This document shows, piece after piece, positions 9,040 to 17,478 of a DNA stretch of 50,436 nt. A program made the translations under genes and the position numbers. A model generated the notes under the pieces. The model had not been told where the DNA came from and searched no databases. It saw only the letters and a list, made by a program, of their open reading frames with translations. The stretch's first letter is position 1. Every line of letters begins with the position of its first letter. Where the stretch lies: assembly GCF_001550095.1 (NCBI RefSeq), contig NZ_LRUC01000029.1, positions 1-50,436 on the forward strand. The letters are read 5' to 3'. The stretch is from Celeribacter ethanolicus (GTDB lineage Bacteria > Pseudomonadota > Alphaproteobacteria > Rhodobacterales > Rhodobacteraceae).

Positions 9040-9804
9040 ATGCGCACCCAGATTTCCCTCCTCCTCGACCGCCCCGTCACCCGCCATTTCATCATGGGGG
9101 TAATCCTGTTCAACGCCGTGATCCTGGGGCTTGAGACCTCGGGCGCAGTCATGGCGCGGATGGGCGGGCTGATCGTCGCGCTCGACATGATCTGTCTGAG
9201 CATCTTCGTGGTCGAACTCTTGGCGAAAATCTATGCGCAGGGGCTGCGGTTCTTTCGCGATGGCTGGAACCTCTTCGACTTTGTGATTGTCGGCATCTCG
9301 CTCTCGCCGGTGGGGGAGGGGCTTTCGGTGCTCCGGGCTCTGCGCATCCTGCGACTTTTGCGCGTCGTCTCTGTCGTGCCAAGCCTGCGCCGGGTGGTCG
9401 AGGCCTTTATCCTCGCGCTGCCGGGGATGGCTTCTGTGTTCCTGCTGACGGGCATCATCTTCTACATCGGCTCGGTGATTGCGACCAAGCTCTACGGGCC
9501 AACATTCCCCGAATGGTTCGGCACGCTGGGCGCTTCGCTCTACACCCTGTTTCAGGTGATGACGCTGGAAAGCTGGTCGATGGGCATCGTCCGCCCGGTG
9601 ATGGAGGTGCATCCGGAAAGCTGGCTGTTCTTTGTGCCCTTCATCCTGATCACGGCTTTCGCGGTGATGAATCTCGTCGTCGGTCTGATCGTGTCGACGA
9701 TGCAGGACGCCCATGTCGAAGAAGAACACGCCGCCACGGACAGTTACCGGGACGACGTGGTCAAGCGTTTGGAACGGATCGAGAGGGCTCTGGAGCGGCG
9801 CTGA
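9040..9804 (+). CDS. Bacterial voltage-gated sodium channel (BacNav/NaChBac family)
   Basis: This 254-residue protein is a single-domain six-helix channel that assembles as a tetramer. S4 carries four arginines at three-residue spacing (Arg99, 102, 105, 108 in LRALRILRLLR), the S4-S5 linker and S5 follow, and the pore has the sodium-type selectivity filter TLESWS at 175-180 followed by MGIVRPVM. S6 (about 197-219) is followed by a charged helix (EEEHAATDSYRDDVVKRLERIERALERR) that fits the C-terminal coiled coil of BacNav tetramers. Homologues have been characterised from marine Roseobacter relatives (NavSp, NavRosD). I start at 9040 because S1 begins shortly after and homologues start here; the ribosome binding site is weak. 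Convergent with the oxygenase gene, almost touching. Confidence 0.92.
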   Translation: MRTQISLLLDRPVTRHFIMGVILFNAVILGLETSGAVMARMGGLIVALDMICLSIFVVELLAKIYAQGLRFFRDGWNLFDFVIVGISLSPVGEGLSVLRALRILRLLRVVSVVPSLRRVVEAFILALPGMASVFLLTGIIFYIGSVIATKLYGPTFPEWFGTLGASLYTLFQVMTLESWSMGIVRPVMEVHPESWLFFVPFILITAFAVMNLVVGLIVSTMQDAHVEEEHAATDSYRDDVVKRLERIERALERR

Positions 9805-9805
9805 G

Positions 9806-10432
9806 TTACTCGTCCGACCATTTATAGTTAAAGCTCACCGAAACGCGGTCGAATTCCGACTGGTTCATCATCACCTCATGGCGCAGCCAGCTTTCCCAGA
9901 GCATGATGTCGCCCGCTTCTGGCGAGAGGTAGATGAAATTCTGCATCTCCCGGCGCGCGCCTTTCTTGCGGGCGGGGGCGCCCATCATCATGACATGGCG
10001 CGGATCTTCGAGCCGCAGCGATGAGGCGCCTTCCGGCATGGCGACATAGGTCGTGCCGGAGATCACCGAATGCGGGTGGATATGGGCGGAATGATAGCCG
10101 CCCTCCGGCAGGATGTTGATCCAGAGGTCTTCGAGCACAAGTTTGCGCTCGCCCAGATCGAATTCGAGGTCTTCGGCAAATTTCGCGACGTGTTGATCAA
10201 GGCTTTTGACGATGTCCTTGAAGATCGGGAAGCGCCAGGGCAGGTCGGTGAGGGAGGCGTAAGAGGTGTAGCCGGGATAGCCCTTGTCATCGCACCATTG
10301 CTGCCCGGCTTCGTCATCTTCGGCGATGGCATAGCAACTATCAAAGAGTTCGTCCTGATCGACCTCGGGGGAGAACTCGTTCAGTTTGGCTTTGTAGAGA
10401 CGGGTGACGAAAAGGGATTCGATGTCGGCCAT
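9806..10432 (-). CDS. Putative 2OG-Fe(II) oxygenase, TIGR02466 family
   Basis: The 208-residue protein has the double-stranded beta-helix signature of 2-oxoglutarate/iron oxygenases: an HSAHIHPHSVISGTTYV metal-binding segment around residues 114-130, a distal histidine at 185 (WLRHEV) and an arginine at 196 (FDRVSVSFN) suited to bind the 2OG carboxylate. The family is common in marine bacteria and phages; the substrate is unknown. An AGGAGG site precedes the ATG. It stands alone on the minus strand inside the insertion between rplP and rpmC. Confidence 0.85.
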   Translation of the reverse strand: MADIESLFVTRLYKAKLNEFSPEVDQDELFDSCYAIAEDDEAGQQWCDDKGYPGYTSYASLTDLPWRFPIFKDIVKSLDQHVAKFAEDLEFDLGERKLVLEDLWINILPEGGYHSAHIHPHSVISGTTYVAMPEGASSLRLEDPRHVMMMGAPARKKGARREMQNFIYLSPEAGDIMLWESWLRHEVMMNQSEFDRVSVSFNYKWSDE

Positions 10433-10849
10433 GGGAGCCTCCTTAGACAGGTTTGGCCTGTCATAGCGCGCGGTGGAGGGCTTGGCGAGGCTTAGTGACG
10501 TTTCGAGCGTTGCGCGATTGCTCTCCAGATTTAACCTTTCTTAAGGTTCATTTGTTATTAACCACGTTGACGCCGTGGGGGCGTTGCGTTTACGATATGT
10601 TCCATCATTAGCCTGCGGAGTTTTTCCTGCATGAATTCCGTGGGCGGCGCTTCGTAGTGATGCGCCGAACATTGGGGAGATGCTGAGATATCCCAGCTTT
10701 CTTTTGGGAAGCCATAGGAAATGGTTGAAGCGCAAGGAAGCGCGCCCATGCAGGAAAAGAGAACTGAGGATCGTAACCGACTGTAGTCGGGGTCGTTCCT
10801 TATGTTCTCGTGACATTGAGCGACCCATATCAATTGTGGGGAAGTTTCG
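10433..10849. other. Gap without a confident gene
   Basis: The stretch contains AACCTT-TCTT-AAGGTT (10533-10548) and CCGACT-GT-AGTCGG (10777-10790) hairpins. A 63-codon minus-strand frame from the ATG at 10749 to 10558 ends in a helical, charged segment (EFMQEKLRRLMMEHIVNAT) and could encode a small protein, but it has no convincing ribosome binding site and no family I recognise. Confidence 0.4.
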
Positions 10850-11017
10850 ATGCAGATTATCGAACTTATTTCAGAAGCAAAGTTGAGCTTTGGTTTTGCA
10901 AATGGCTCAGGGCTTGGGGCTGTGCTACTGGCTCTTGTTCTTATTGCCATTGCGTGGCGCGTTCCAAGGGGGATGTTGGTGAGAGTGATCGGGGCGGTTC
11001 GAAAAGGTCAGAAGTGA
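10850..11017 (+). CDS. 55-residue single-pass membrane protein
   Basis: A short frame, ATG at 10850 preceded by GGGGAAG, encodes MQIIELISEAKLSFGFANG followed by a hydrophobic stretch (LGAVLLALVLIAIAW, about residues 22-36) and a positively charged tail (RVPRGMLVRVIGAVRKGQK). The positive tail predicts its C terminus in the cytoplasm. It belongs to no family I can name. The -35 box of the rpmC promoter begins 11 bases after its stop, so the two are separately transcribed or the small gene reads into rpmC. Confidence 0.5.
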   Translation: MQIIELISEAKLSFGFANGSGLGAVLLALVLIAIAWRVPRGMLVRVIGAVRKGQK

Positions 11018-11028
11018 CTAACTTTCCC

Positions 11029-11057
11029 TTGCCACCACACCCCCAACCCCTTATAGA
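11029..11057 (+). promoter_or_regulatory. Sigma70-like promoter of the rpmC block
   Basis: TTGCCA and TATAGA are 17 bases apart, with the same -35 hexamer as the rpsJ promoter. Start is predicted near 11064, giving a leader of about 110 bases. A TTGACA at 11097-11102 also exists but has no -10 at proper distance. Confidence 0.65.
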
Positions 11058-11066
11058 GCGGCATCT

Positions 11067-11094
11067 CACAGATTCCCTTCAGGGGAGTCGTGTG
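11067..11094 (+). promoter_or_regulatory. 5'-proximal hairpin of the rpmC leader
   Basis: CACA plus GATTCCC pair with GGGAGTC and TGTG (one bulge, one wobble) over a five-base loop, three bases after the predicted start. The transcript start reads ATCTCAC, as before rplB. Confidence 0.6.
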
Positions 11095-11176
11095 TATTGA
11101 CATAACCCACCGGACCGAATGTCACCCCGAATAAGGGCGCATTCCGGTGCTACCAGGAACCAAGGAGAGGCGCCAA

Positions 11177-11374
11177 ATGAACGCCCAGGAATTGCGTGCG
11201 AAAACGCCGGACGAGCTCAAGACCGAGCTTGCCAATCTGAAAAAAGAATCCTTCAACCTGCGTTTCCAGCAGGCCACGGGTCAGCTCGAAAACACCGCTC
11301 AGATCCGCAAAGCGCGCCGCACGGCCGCTCTTGTGAAAACCATTCTGAACGAAAAAGCCAAGTCGGCTGAGTAA
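11177..11374 (+). CDS. rpmC: 50S ribosomal protein L29
   Basis: L29 lies next to L23 at the tunnel exit. The 65 residues ([20 protein letters not shown]) form the usual two long helices with the [22 protein letters not shown] signature. The ATG at 11177 follows AAGGAGAGG; an upstream in-frame ATG at 11147 is rejected. It is the first gene after the largest interruption of the S10 operon. Confidence 0.97.
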   Translation: MNAQELRAKTPDELKTELANLKKESFNLRFQQATGQLENTAQIRKARRTAALVKTILNEKAKSAE

Positions 11375-11386
11375 GGAGAGCGACCT

Positions 11387-11614
11387 ATGCCCAAGCGTAT
11401 TCTTTCCGGGGTCGTGACCTCGAACCAGAACGAACAGACCGTGACCGTGCTCGTCGAGCGCCGTTTCAAACACCCGGTTCTGAAAAAGACCATCCGTAAG
11501 TCCAAAAAATACCGGGCTCACGATGAGAACAACCAATTCAACGTCGGCGACACCGTCCGTATCCAGGAATGTGCACCGAAGTCGAAAACCAAGCGTTGGG
11601 AAGTGCTCGCCTGA
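11387..11614 (+). CDS. rpsQ: 30S ribosomal protein S17
   Basis: S17 is a primary 16S rRNA-binding protein of the small-subunit body. The 75 residues show [20 protein letters not shown] and the terminal [13 protein letters not shown] motif. It ends the S10 gene set; 88 bases, including a GC-rich inverted repeat around CGATC-ACTGCA-GATCG, separate it from rplN. Confidence 0.97.
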   Translation: MPKRILSGVVTSNQNEQTVTVLVERRFKHPVLKKTIRKSKKYRAHDENNQFNVGDTVRIQECAPKSKTKRWEVLA

Positions 11615-11702
11615 TCTCGATCAGACAAGCCTCCTCCCAGCTTAATCGAAACCCTGGGGGCACCGATCACTGCAGATCGCCCCAAAGGTCGGGAGAAACC
11701 AA

Positions 11703-12071
11703 ATGATCCAGATGCAGACCAATCTGGATGTCGCTGATAACTCCGGCGCTCGCCGAGTTCAGTGCATCAAGGTCCTCGGCGGTTCCCACCGTCGTTACGC
11801 CTCCGTGGGCGACATCATCGTGGTGTCGGTCAAGGAAGCGATTCCGCGTGGCCGTGTGAAAAAAGGGGACGTCCGTAAGGCCGTCGTCGTGCGCACCGCT
11901 AAAGAAGTCCGTCGTGAAGACGGCACCGCGATCCGTTTCGATCGCAACGCCGCCGTCATCCTCAACAACAACAACGAGCCCGTTGGTACCCGTATCTTCG
12001 GCCCGGTTGTTCGCGAACTTCGTGCGAAAAACTTCATGAAGATCATCTCGCTCGCTCCGGAGGTGCTCTAA
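11703..12071 (+). CDS. rplN: 50S ribosomal protein L14
   Basis: L14 contacts the small subunit and is the target of the silencing factor RsfS. The 122-residue sequence [20 protein letters not shown] is typical to its end ([12 protein letters not shown]). First gene of the spc set; it overlaps rplX by one base (TAATG). No promoter of the 17-spacer type is obvious in the 88-base space before it, so it is probably cotranscribed with rpmC-rpsQ. Confidence 0.98.
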   Translation: MIQMQTNLDVADNSGARRVQCIKVLGGSHRRYASVGDIIVVSVKEAIPRGRVKKGDVRKAVVVRTAKEVRREDGTAIRFDRNAAVILNNNNEPVGTRIFGPVVRELRAKNFMKIISLAPEVL

Positions 12072-12376
12072 TGGCTGCTAAGCTGAAAAAAGGCGACAAG
12101 GTCGTCGTCCTCGCCGGCAAGGACAAAGGCAAACAGGGTGAAATCACCTCTGTGATGCCGTCCAAAGGCAAGGCCATCGTGGAAGGCATCAACATTGCCA
12201 TCCGTCACGCACGCGCCACGCAGGGCGAGCAAGGCGGCCGCAAGCCGATCGCCATGCCGATCGACCTGTCGAACCTCGCGCTGCTCGATGCCAACGGCAA
12301 AGCCACCCGCGTCGGTTTCCGCATGGAAGGCGATCAGAAAGTGCGCTTCGCCAAAACCACGGGAGACGTGATCTGA
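12071..12376 (+). CDS. rplX: 50S ribosomal protein L24
   Basis: L24 starts large-subunit assembly by binding the 5' domain of 23S rRNA. The 101 residues contain the KOW motif ([20 protein letters not shown]). It overlaps both rplN and rplE by one base, so three consecutive genes are translationally coupled. Confidence 0.98.
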   Translation: MAAKLKKGDKVVVLAGKDKGKQGEITSVMPSKGKAIVEGINIAIRHARATQGEQGGRKPIAMPIDLSNLALLDANGKATRVGFRMEGDQKVRFAKTTGDVI

Positions 12377-12939
12377 TGCTCGACACCACCGATTACACCC
12401 CGCGTCTTAAAGCCGCTTACAAAGACAGCATCCGTGCTGCTCTGAAAGAAGAGTTCGGCTACAAGAACGACATGCAGATCCCGCGTCTGGACAAAATCGT
12501 CCTGAACATCGGCTGCGGTGCGGAAGCTGTGAAAGACTCCAAAAAAGCGAAATCCGCTCAGGAAGATCTTTCCGCGATCGCCGGTCAGAAAGCGCTCATC
12601 ACGAAAGCCAAGAAATCCATCGCTGGTTTCCGCGTTCGTGAAGACATGCCGCTCGGTGCGAAAGTCACCCTGCGCGGCGACCGCATGTATGAATTCCTCG
12701 ATCGTCTGATCACGATTGCAATGCCCCGCATCCGCGACTTCCGCGGCGTGTCCGGCACCTCCTTCGACGGCCGTGGCAACTACGCCATGGGCCTGAAAGA
12801 GCACATCGTGTTCCCCGAGATCAACTTCGACCAGGTGGACGAAGTCTGGGGGATGGACATCGTCATCGCGACCACCGCGAAGACGGACGCAGAAGCCAAG
12901 AGCCTGTTGAAAGCTTTCAACATGCCCTTCAACAGCTAA
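12376..12939 (+). CDS. rplE: 50S ribosomal protein L5
   Basis: L5 binds 5S rRNA in the central protuberance. The 187 residues include [18 protein letters not shown] and the [18 protein letters not shown] block. Its start overlaps the rplX stop (TGATG), and 21 bases separate it from rpsN. Confidence 0.98.
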   Translation: MLDTTDYTPRLKAAYKDSIRAALKEEFGYKNDMQIPRLDKIVLNIGCGAEAVKDSKKAKSAQEDLSAIAGQKALITKAKKSIAGFRVREDMPLGAKVTLRGDRMYEFLDRLITIAMPRIRDFRGVSGTSFDGRGNYAMGLKEHIVFPEINFDQVDEVWGMDIVIATTAKTDAEAKSLLKAFNMPFNS

Positions 12940-12960
12940 TCGCGCGAGGAGTTTGAGAAC

Positions 12961-13266
12961 ATGGCAAAGAAATCCATGATCGCACGCGAGCGCAAGCGCG
13001 AGAAGCTGGTGGCGAAATACGCCGCCAAGCGCGCTGCTCTCAAAGAGGTCGTCTACGACCAGGACAAGCCGATGGAAGAGCGTTTCCGCGCGTCCCTGAA
13101 GCTTGCTGAACTGCCGCGCAACAGCTCGGCTACCCGTCTGCACAACCGTTGTCAGCTGACCGGCCGTCCCCACGCTTACTACCGTAAGCTGAAGGTGTCC
13201 CGGATCATGCTGCGGGAACTCGGCTCCTTCGGCCAGATCCCCGGTCTGGTGAAATCGAGCTGGTAA
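12961..13266 (+). CDS. rpsN: 30S ribosomal protein S14
   Basis: S14 of the small-subunit head. At 101 residues it is the long form, and it lacks the two CxxC pairs of the zinc-binding form, having [20 protein letters not shown] instead. An AGGAG site precedes the ATG. Standard position between rplE and rpsH. Confidence 0.98.
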   Translation: MAKKSMIARERKREKLVAKYAAKRAALKEVVYDQDKPMEERFRASLKLAELPRNSSATRLHNRCQLTGRPHAYYRKLKVSRIMLRELGSFGQIPGLVKSSW

Positions 13267-13278
13267 GGGAGAGAGAAT

Positions 13279-13671
13279 ATGAACGATCCTATCGGCGATA
13301 TGCTCACCCGTATCCGTAACGCTCAAATGCGTGGCAAATCCACCGTCTCCACCCCGGCTTCCAAGCTGCGCGGCTGGGTCCTGGATGTGCTGCTGGACGA
13401 GGGTTACATCCGCGGCTATGAGAAAGGCACCGACGTCAACGGTCACCCGACCCTTGAAATCAGCCTGAAATACTTCGAAGGCACCCCGGTTATCCGCGAA
13501 CTGAAACGGGTCTCCAAACCCGGTCGTCGCGTGTACCTCGGTGTCAAGGACATCCCGTCGGTCCGTCAGGGCCTTGGTGTGTCGATTGTCTCCACCCCGA
13601 AGGGTGTGATGTCGGACGCAAACGCTCGTGCCAACAATGTTGGTGGCGAAGTGCTTTGCACCGTCTTCTAA
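13279..13671 (+). CDS. rpsH: 30S ribosomal protein S8
   Basis: S8 binds helix 21 of 16S rRNA; in E. coli it represses the spc operon by binding its mRNA near rplE. The 130 residues begin [20 protein letters not shown] and end with the GGEVLCTVF terminus typical of S8. An AAGGAGG site for rplF directly follows its stop. Confidence 0.98.
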   Translation: MNDPIGDMLTRIRNAQMRGKSTVSTPASKLRGWVLDVLLDEGYIRGYEKGTDVNGHPTLEISLKYFEGTPVIRELKRVSKPGRRVYLGVKDIPSVRQGLGVSIVSTPKGVMSDANARANNVGGEVLCTVF

Positions 13672-13683
13672 GGAGGTCTCTCG

Positions 13684-14217
13684 ATGTCTCGTATTGGTAA
13701 GAAACCGGTCGAGCTGCCCAGCGGCGTTTCCGCCTCTGTGTCCGGCCAGACCATCGAAGTGAAAGGCCCGAAAGGCACTCACTCCTTCACCGCCACGGAC
13801 GATGTGACCCTCGCTGTCGAAGACAACACCGTCACCGTCACCCCCCGTGGTAAATCGAAGCGCGCTCGCCAGCAGTGGGGCATGTCCCGCACCATGGTCG
13901 CCAATATGGTGACCGGTGTGACCGACGGCTTCAAGAAAGAGCTCGAAATCAACGGTGTTGGTTATCGTGCTGCGATGCAGGGCAACGTGCTCAAACTCAA
14001 CCTGGGTTACTCCCACGAAGTGAACTTCGAGGTCCCCGCCGGCGTCACCGTGACGGCTGCGAAACCGACCGAGATCACTGTGGAAGGTTCCGACCCGCAA
14101 CTCGTCGGCCAGGTCGCGGCCAACATCCGCGAATGGCGTAAGCCCGAGCCCTACAAAGGCAAAGGTATCAAGTACAAAGGCGAGTTCATCTTCCGTAAGG
14201 AAGGGAAGAAGAAGTAA
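13684..14217 (+). CDS. rplF: 50S ribosomal protein L6
   Basis: L6 lies near the factor-binding site of the large subunit. The 177 residues start [20 protein letters not shown] and end with the [15 protein letters not shown] motif. Spacing to rpsH (12 bases) and rplR (11 bases) indicates one transcript. Confidence 0.98.
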   Translation: MSRIGKKPVELPSGVSASVSGQTIEVKGPKGTHSFTATDDVTLAVEDNTVTVTPRGKSKRARQQWGMSRTMVANMVTGVTDGFKKELEINGVGYRAAMQGNVLKLNLGYSHEVNFEVPAGVTVTAAKPTEITVEGSDPQLVGQVAANIREWRKPEPYKGKGIKYKGEFIFRKEGKKK

Positions 14218-14228
14218 GGACGCTCATC

Positions 14229-14588
14229 ATGGCAAACAGCAAACGGACCCTGTTTCTGAAACGCCGCCTGCGCGTTCGGAACAAACTTCGCAAGAACAAT
14301 GTCGGCAAGCTTCGCCTGTCGATCCATCGTTCGAACAAGAACATCAGCGCTCAGCTGATCGACGACGTGCAGGGCACAACCCTGGCGGCCGCTTCCTCGC
14401 TCGAGAAAGATCTCGGCGTGGTTGGCAAGAACAACGTCGAAGCCGCCGCCAAAGTTGGCGCGGCGATTGCAGAGCGCGCGAAGAAAGCCGGCGTCGAAGA
14501 GTGCTACTTCGACCGTGGTGGCTTCCTCTTCCACGGCAAGGTGAAGGCTCTCGCCGACGCTGCCCGTGAAGGTGGTCTGAAGTTCTAA
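14229..14588 (+). CDS. rplR: 50S ribosomal protein L18
   Basis: L18 helps L5 anchor 5S rRNA. The 119-residue protein has the [11 protein letters not shown] basic N terminus, the [18 protein letters not shown] strand pair and the [20 protein letters not shown] terminus. A 125-base space with two hairpins follows it, unusual before rpsE. Confidence 0.98.
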   Translation: MANSKRTLFLKRRLRVRNKLRKNNVGKLRLSIHRSNKNISAQLIDDVQGTTLAAASSLEKDLGVVGKNNVEAAAKVGAAIAERAKKAGVEECYFDRGGFLFHGKVKALADAAREGGLKF

Positions 14589-14595
14589 GACTTGA

Positions 14596-14653
14596 GGGAG
14601 GGGGGCAATGCTCCCCTTCCCGATGATCCGGGTCGGGCGCCTTTCGGGCGCCC
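14596..14653 (+). promoter_or_regulatory. Two hairpins in the rplR-rpsE spacer
   Basis: A nine-base-pair stem GGGAGGGGG with CCCCTTCCC (14596-14621) is followed by GGGCGCC-TTTCG-GGCGCCC (14635-14653). Neither has a T tract, so they look like processing or regulatory structures rather than terminators. The spacer carries no gene. Confidence 0.55.
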
Positions 14654-14713
14654 TTCACTAAGGATCGAGTTCAACGGCGTTTTTCGAAGCGCCACCTCCA
14701 AAAGGAAAGTTCT

Positions 14714-15274
14714 ATGGCAGAACGTGAAAACCGCCGGGACCGTCGCGAGCGCGAGGAAGCCCCGGAATTCGCAGATCGTCTTGTCGCGATCAACCGTGTG
14801 TCCAAAACCGTCAAAGGTGGTAAGCGCTTCGGCTTCGCCGCTCTCGTGGTTGTAGGCGACCAGAAAGGCCGCGTTGGCTTCGGCAAAGGCAAAGCGAAAG
14901 AGGTCCCCGAGGCCATCCGCAAAGCCACCGAGCAAGCCAAGCGCCAAATGATCCGCGTGCCGCTCAAAGAAGGCCGCACCCTGCACCACGACATCGAAGG
15001 TCGTCACGGTGCCGGTCGCGTCGTGATGCGCACTGCCCCGCAAGGTACCGGGATCATCGCCGGTGGTCCGATGCGCGCCGTGTTCGAAATGCTCGGCATT
15101 CAGGACGTGGTTGCCAAATCCATCGGCTCCCAGAACCCGTACAACATGATCCGCGCCACGCTGGACGGCCTCAAACTCGAAGCCTCCCCGCGCTCCGTGG
15201 CTCAGCGTCGCGGCAAGAAAGTCGCCGACATCCTGAAAAAGGATGAACCGGCTGCTGAAGCTGCTGAAGCGTAA
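14714..15274 (+). CDS. rpsE: 30S ribosomal protein S5
   Basis: S5 contributes to decoding fidelity and the mRNA entry channel. The 186-residue product includes [20 protein letters not shown] (the loop altered in spectinomycin resistance elsewhere; nothing odd here) and [15 protein letters not shown]. Both termini are extended with charged and Ala/Glu-rich residues as usual in the group. AAAGGAAAG precedes the ATG. Confidence 0.98.
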   Translation: MAERENRRDRREREEAPEFADRLVAINRVSKTVKGGKRFGFAALVVVGDQKGRVGFGKGKAKEVPEAIRKATEQAKRQMIRVPLKEGRTLHHDIEGRHGAGRVVMRTAPQGTGIIAGGPMRAVFEMLGIQDVVAKSIGSQNPYNMIRATLDGLKLEASPRSVAQRRGKKVADILKKDEPAAEAAEA

Positions 15275-15286
15275 GGAGACTGACTC

Positions 15287-15475
15287 ATGGCTAAAACCAT
15301 CGTTGTGAAACAGATCGGCTCCCCGATCCGTCGCCCCGCGAAACAGCGTCAGACCCTCGTCGGTCTCGGCCTGAACAAGATGCACAAAACCCGCGAGCTG
15401 GAGGACACCCCCTCCATCCGTGGCATGGTCGCATCCATCCCGCACCTCGTCGAGATCGTCGAAGAGCGTGGGTAA
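15287..15475 (+). CDS. rpmD: 50S ribosomal protein L30
   Basis: The 62-residue L30 reads [20 protein letters not shown] and contains [20 protein letters not shown]. It lies 12 bases after rpsE. In canonical spc operons rplO follows; here a terminator and a 3.4 kb insertion come first. Confidence 0.97.
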   Translation: MAKTIVVKQIGSPIRRPAKQRQTLVGLGLNKMHKTRELEDTPSIRGMVASIPHLVEIVEERG

Positions 15476-15512
15476 GCGCTGATCGGGGCGCAAGCCCCGA
15501 CCGCAAGATTTC

Positions 15513-15546
15513 AAACGCCCTGCCTTCTCGGTGGGGCGTTTTTCTT
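15513..15546 (+). terminator. Terminator ending the rpmC-rpmD block
   Basis: AAACGCCCTGCC pairs with GGTGGGGCGTTT over TTCTC and runs into TTTCTTTT. It ends the ribosomal transcript ahead of the inserted sigma-factor cassette. Confidence 0.92.
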
Positions 15547-15565
15547 TTAAAAATTCATATCGGTC

Positions 15566-15594
15566 GGGAATAAACCCGCCTTGCGCGCTGTATC
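15566..15594 (+). promoter_or_regulatory. Possible ECF-sigma promoter
   Basis: GGGAATAAACC is followed 13 bases later by GTATC. A GGAAT-type -35 box fits group IV sigma factors, and the cassette downstream encodes one, so self-activation is plausible. The match to any specific consensus is unverified. Confidence 0.4.
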
Positions 15595-15639
15595 TCTCAT
15601 GTCTGCACCCGAGCAGACGATGTTTTTTGGAGATCAGAC

Positions 15640-16020
15640 ATGCTCAAGACCCTTCCCCTTGCGGCGGCCCTCGCCGCTTTCGCCACCACCGCCTTCGCCG
15701 CCGACGCCCCCGTCGTGACCGGCAAGCTGGGCGAGGCCACCTATCTGATGGATGCCAGCACCCACATGACGCTCTACACCTTCGACAAGGACGAAAAGGG
15801 CGTGTCGAACTGCTATGACATGTGCGCCGCCAATTGGCCGCCGGTCGTGGGCGATGCCGACATGGAGCTGCCCTCCGGCTATTCCCTGATCACCCGCAAG
15901 GAAGGTTATGAGCAGGTGGCCTACAAGGGCATGCCGCTCTATGGTTGGGTCAAGGACGAAAAACCCGGCGACATGACCGGGGAGGGCGTGAACGGCGTCT
16001 GGCACGTCGCCCGCCCGTAA
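15640..16020 (+). CDS. Secreted repeat / Lipoprotein_15-type protein (COG4315)
   Basis: The 126-residue product has a Sec signal peptide (MLKTLPLAAALAAFATTAFA, cleavage after AFA). The mature part shows the family pattern LYTFDKDEKGVSNCYDMCAANWPPV, with two cysteines four residues apart, then GMPLYGWVKDEKPGDMTGEGVNGVWHV. Proteins of this family are exported, have no established function, and are often encoded with an ECF sigma factor. There is no lipobox, so it is probably free in the periplasm. It precedes the sigma gene by 58 bases and may be a target of it. Confidence 0.85.
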   Translation: MLKTLPLAAALAAFATTAFAADAPVVTGKLGEATYLMDASTHMTLYTFDKDEKGVSNCYDMCAANWPPVVGDADMELPSGYSLITRKEGYEQVAYKGMPLYGWVKDEKPGDMTGEGVNGVWHVARP

Positions 16021-16078
16021 CAGCGCATATCAGGCCGGGGAGGGGCGACCCTCCCCATTGATCCTTCCGGGAGGCGTC

Positions 16079-16588
16079 ATGCCGCGGTTCAGACAGGAAT
16101 TGAAAGAGGCCCTGCCGTCGCTCTGGCGTTACGCCTATGTCTTGACGCGAGATCGCAGCCGGGCCGACGATCTCGTTCAGGACTGTGCCGAGCGCGCCCT
16201 GCGCAAGCGGCATCTCTGGCAGGCGGATCGTCCGATCCGGCCCTGGCTCGCGAAAATGGCGCTGAACATTCACCGCAACGGGTTGCGGACGTCTGCCGCG
16301 CGCCACATCCATGTTGCCTATGACGAGGCCGATCTCTCGCCTCACGCTTTGCCCTCGGCGGAGCAGGGGCTTGAGGCGATGGAGATGCTGCGTCGGGTTG
16401 ACGCTTTGCCGCCGGAACAGCGCGAAGTGCTTTTGCTCGTGGTCATCGACGGCTTGAGCTATGCAGAGGCGGCGGGCGTTCTCGACATCCCGATCGGTAC
16501 GGTGATGTCGCGGATCTCGCGCGCTCGTGCGAGTTTGAAACAGGAGCCGACACCGGGACCGCCCGTGCGGCTGAGGAGTGTGACATGA
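16079..16588 (+). CDS. ECF (group IV) RNA polymerase sigma factor
   Basis: The 169-residue protein has region 2 with DDLVQDCAERALRKRHLW and region 4 with LPPEQREVLLLVVIDGLSYAEAA followed by the recognition helix IPIGTVMSRISRARASL. It would direct RNA polymerase to a small stress regulon. I choose the ATG at 16079 after a GGGAGGC site rather than the one at 16058. The stop overlaps the anti-sigma gene by four bases (ATGA), the usual arrangement for a sigma/anti-sigma pair. The inducing signal cannot be inferred. Confidence 0.95.
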   Translation: MPRFRQELKEALPSLWRYAYVLTRDRSRADDLVQDCAERALRKRHLWQADRPIRPWLAKMALNIHRNGLRTSAARHIHVAYDEADLSPHALPSAEQGLEAMEMLRRVDALPPEQREVLLLVVIDGLSYAEAAGVLDIPIGTVMSRISRARASLKQEPTPGPPVRLRSVT

Positions 16589-17325
16589 CGGATGCGCAGG
16601 ATTTCGACATTCATCGCTATCTCGACGGGGAAATGACCCGTGACGAATCCCTCGCGTTCGAGCGCCGGATGGAGCATGACGAGGCGCTCGCCACAGAGGT
16701 TGCGGAGATGATGCAAGATATGGACAGGTTGCGCGCCGCCGTTCCGACCCCGTCCGAGGCGCATCTGGACAACCTCCTGTCCCGCGCCGAACCCGTCGTC
16801 CGGCCGATCTGGGGGCAACTGGCCGCGGCGGTCGTGCTTTTGGCCGTGGGCTTCGGTGGCGGGGTGATGATGCGCGGGCCGGGAGCTGCGCCGGATATGG
16901 CCGGCGATGTGCTCGCCCAGGCTTCCGCCGCCCACGCGCTTTATTCCGTCGAGGTGGTGCATCCGGTCGAGGTGCCCGCCTCCGAGCGCGATCAACTCAA
17001 GGGCTGGCTCAGCAATCGTCTGGGTGCCGAGGTGCGTATCCCCGATCTGAGCGGCGCGGGGCTATCGCTGGTCGGCGGGCGGCTTCTGCCCTTCGAACAG
17101 GGGGCCGCCGCGCAGTTCATGTATGAGGATGCGGAGGGCGCCCGCGTGACCCTTTACCTGACGCCTGCGCAGACCCGTGGCACCTCGGCGCTGCGTTACG
17201 GCCAGAAAGATACACTTTCCGCCGCCTATTGGCAGGACGGTCTCTGGCATTATGCCCTCGTCGGTCCGATGGGGCGCGACGGTCTCGCCAGAATTGCCCA
17301 GTCGGTGCAAGGCGCGCTGTTCTGA
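16585..17325 (+). CDS. Membrane-bound anti-sigma factor
   Basis: The 246-residue protein has an N-terminal cytoplasmic part (FDIHRYLDGEMTRDESLAFERRM, the ASD-like helix opening), one membrane helix at about residues 74-96 (WGQLAAAVVLLAVGFGGGVMM), and a periplasmic part of about 150 residues. This matches transmembrane anti-sigma factors that hold the cognate ECF sigma inactive. The ZAS-type HxxxCxxC zinc motif is absent. A CCCGCCG-CATTGCTTT-CGGCGGG hairpin at 17367-17389 could terminate the pair. Confidence 0.88.
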   Translation: MTDAQDFDIHRYLDGEMTRDESLAFERRMEHDEALATEVAEMMQDMDRLRAAVPTPSEAHLDNLLSRAEPVVRPIWGQLAAAVVLLAVGFGGGVMMRGPGAAPDMAGDVLAQASAAHALYSVEVVHPVEVPASERDQLKGWLSNRLGAEVRIPDLSGAGLSLVGGRLLPFEQGAAAQFMYEDAEGARVTLYLTPAQTRGTSALRYGQKDTLSAAYWQDGLWHYALVGPMGRDGLARIAQSVQGALF

Positions 17326-17478
17326 TCCTCAACATTTCAGAAACAAGTTGAGAGAAAAGTCGCGTTCCCGCCGCATTGCTTTCGGCGGGCGTTAACACTT
17401 ACGCGCGACACTTTTCCTGTACCAACCCGCCACGCCCACAGGGGCAGGCGATCTCGTGACAGTGAAAGGAACAGACCG

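Noticed and set aside
10558-10749. 63-codon minus-strand frame in the gap before the small membrane gene
   Set aside because: Protein-like C-terminal helix but no ribosome binding site or recognised family; mentioned only in the gap entry.
11097-11102. Perfect TTGACA before rpmC as the real -35 box
   Set aside because: No -10 like hexamer lies 16-18 bases downstream; the 11029/11052 pair is better.
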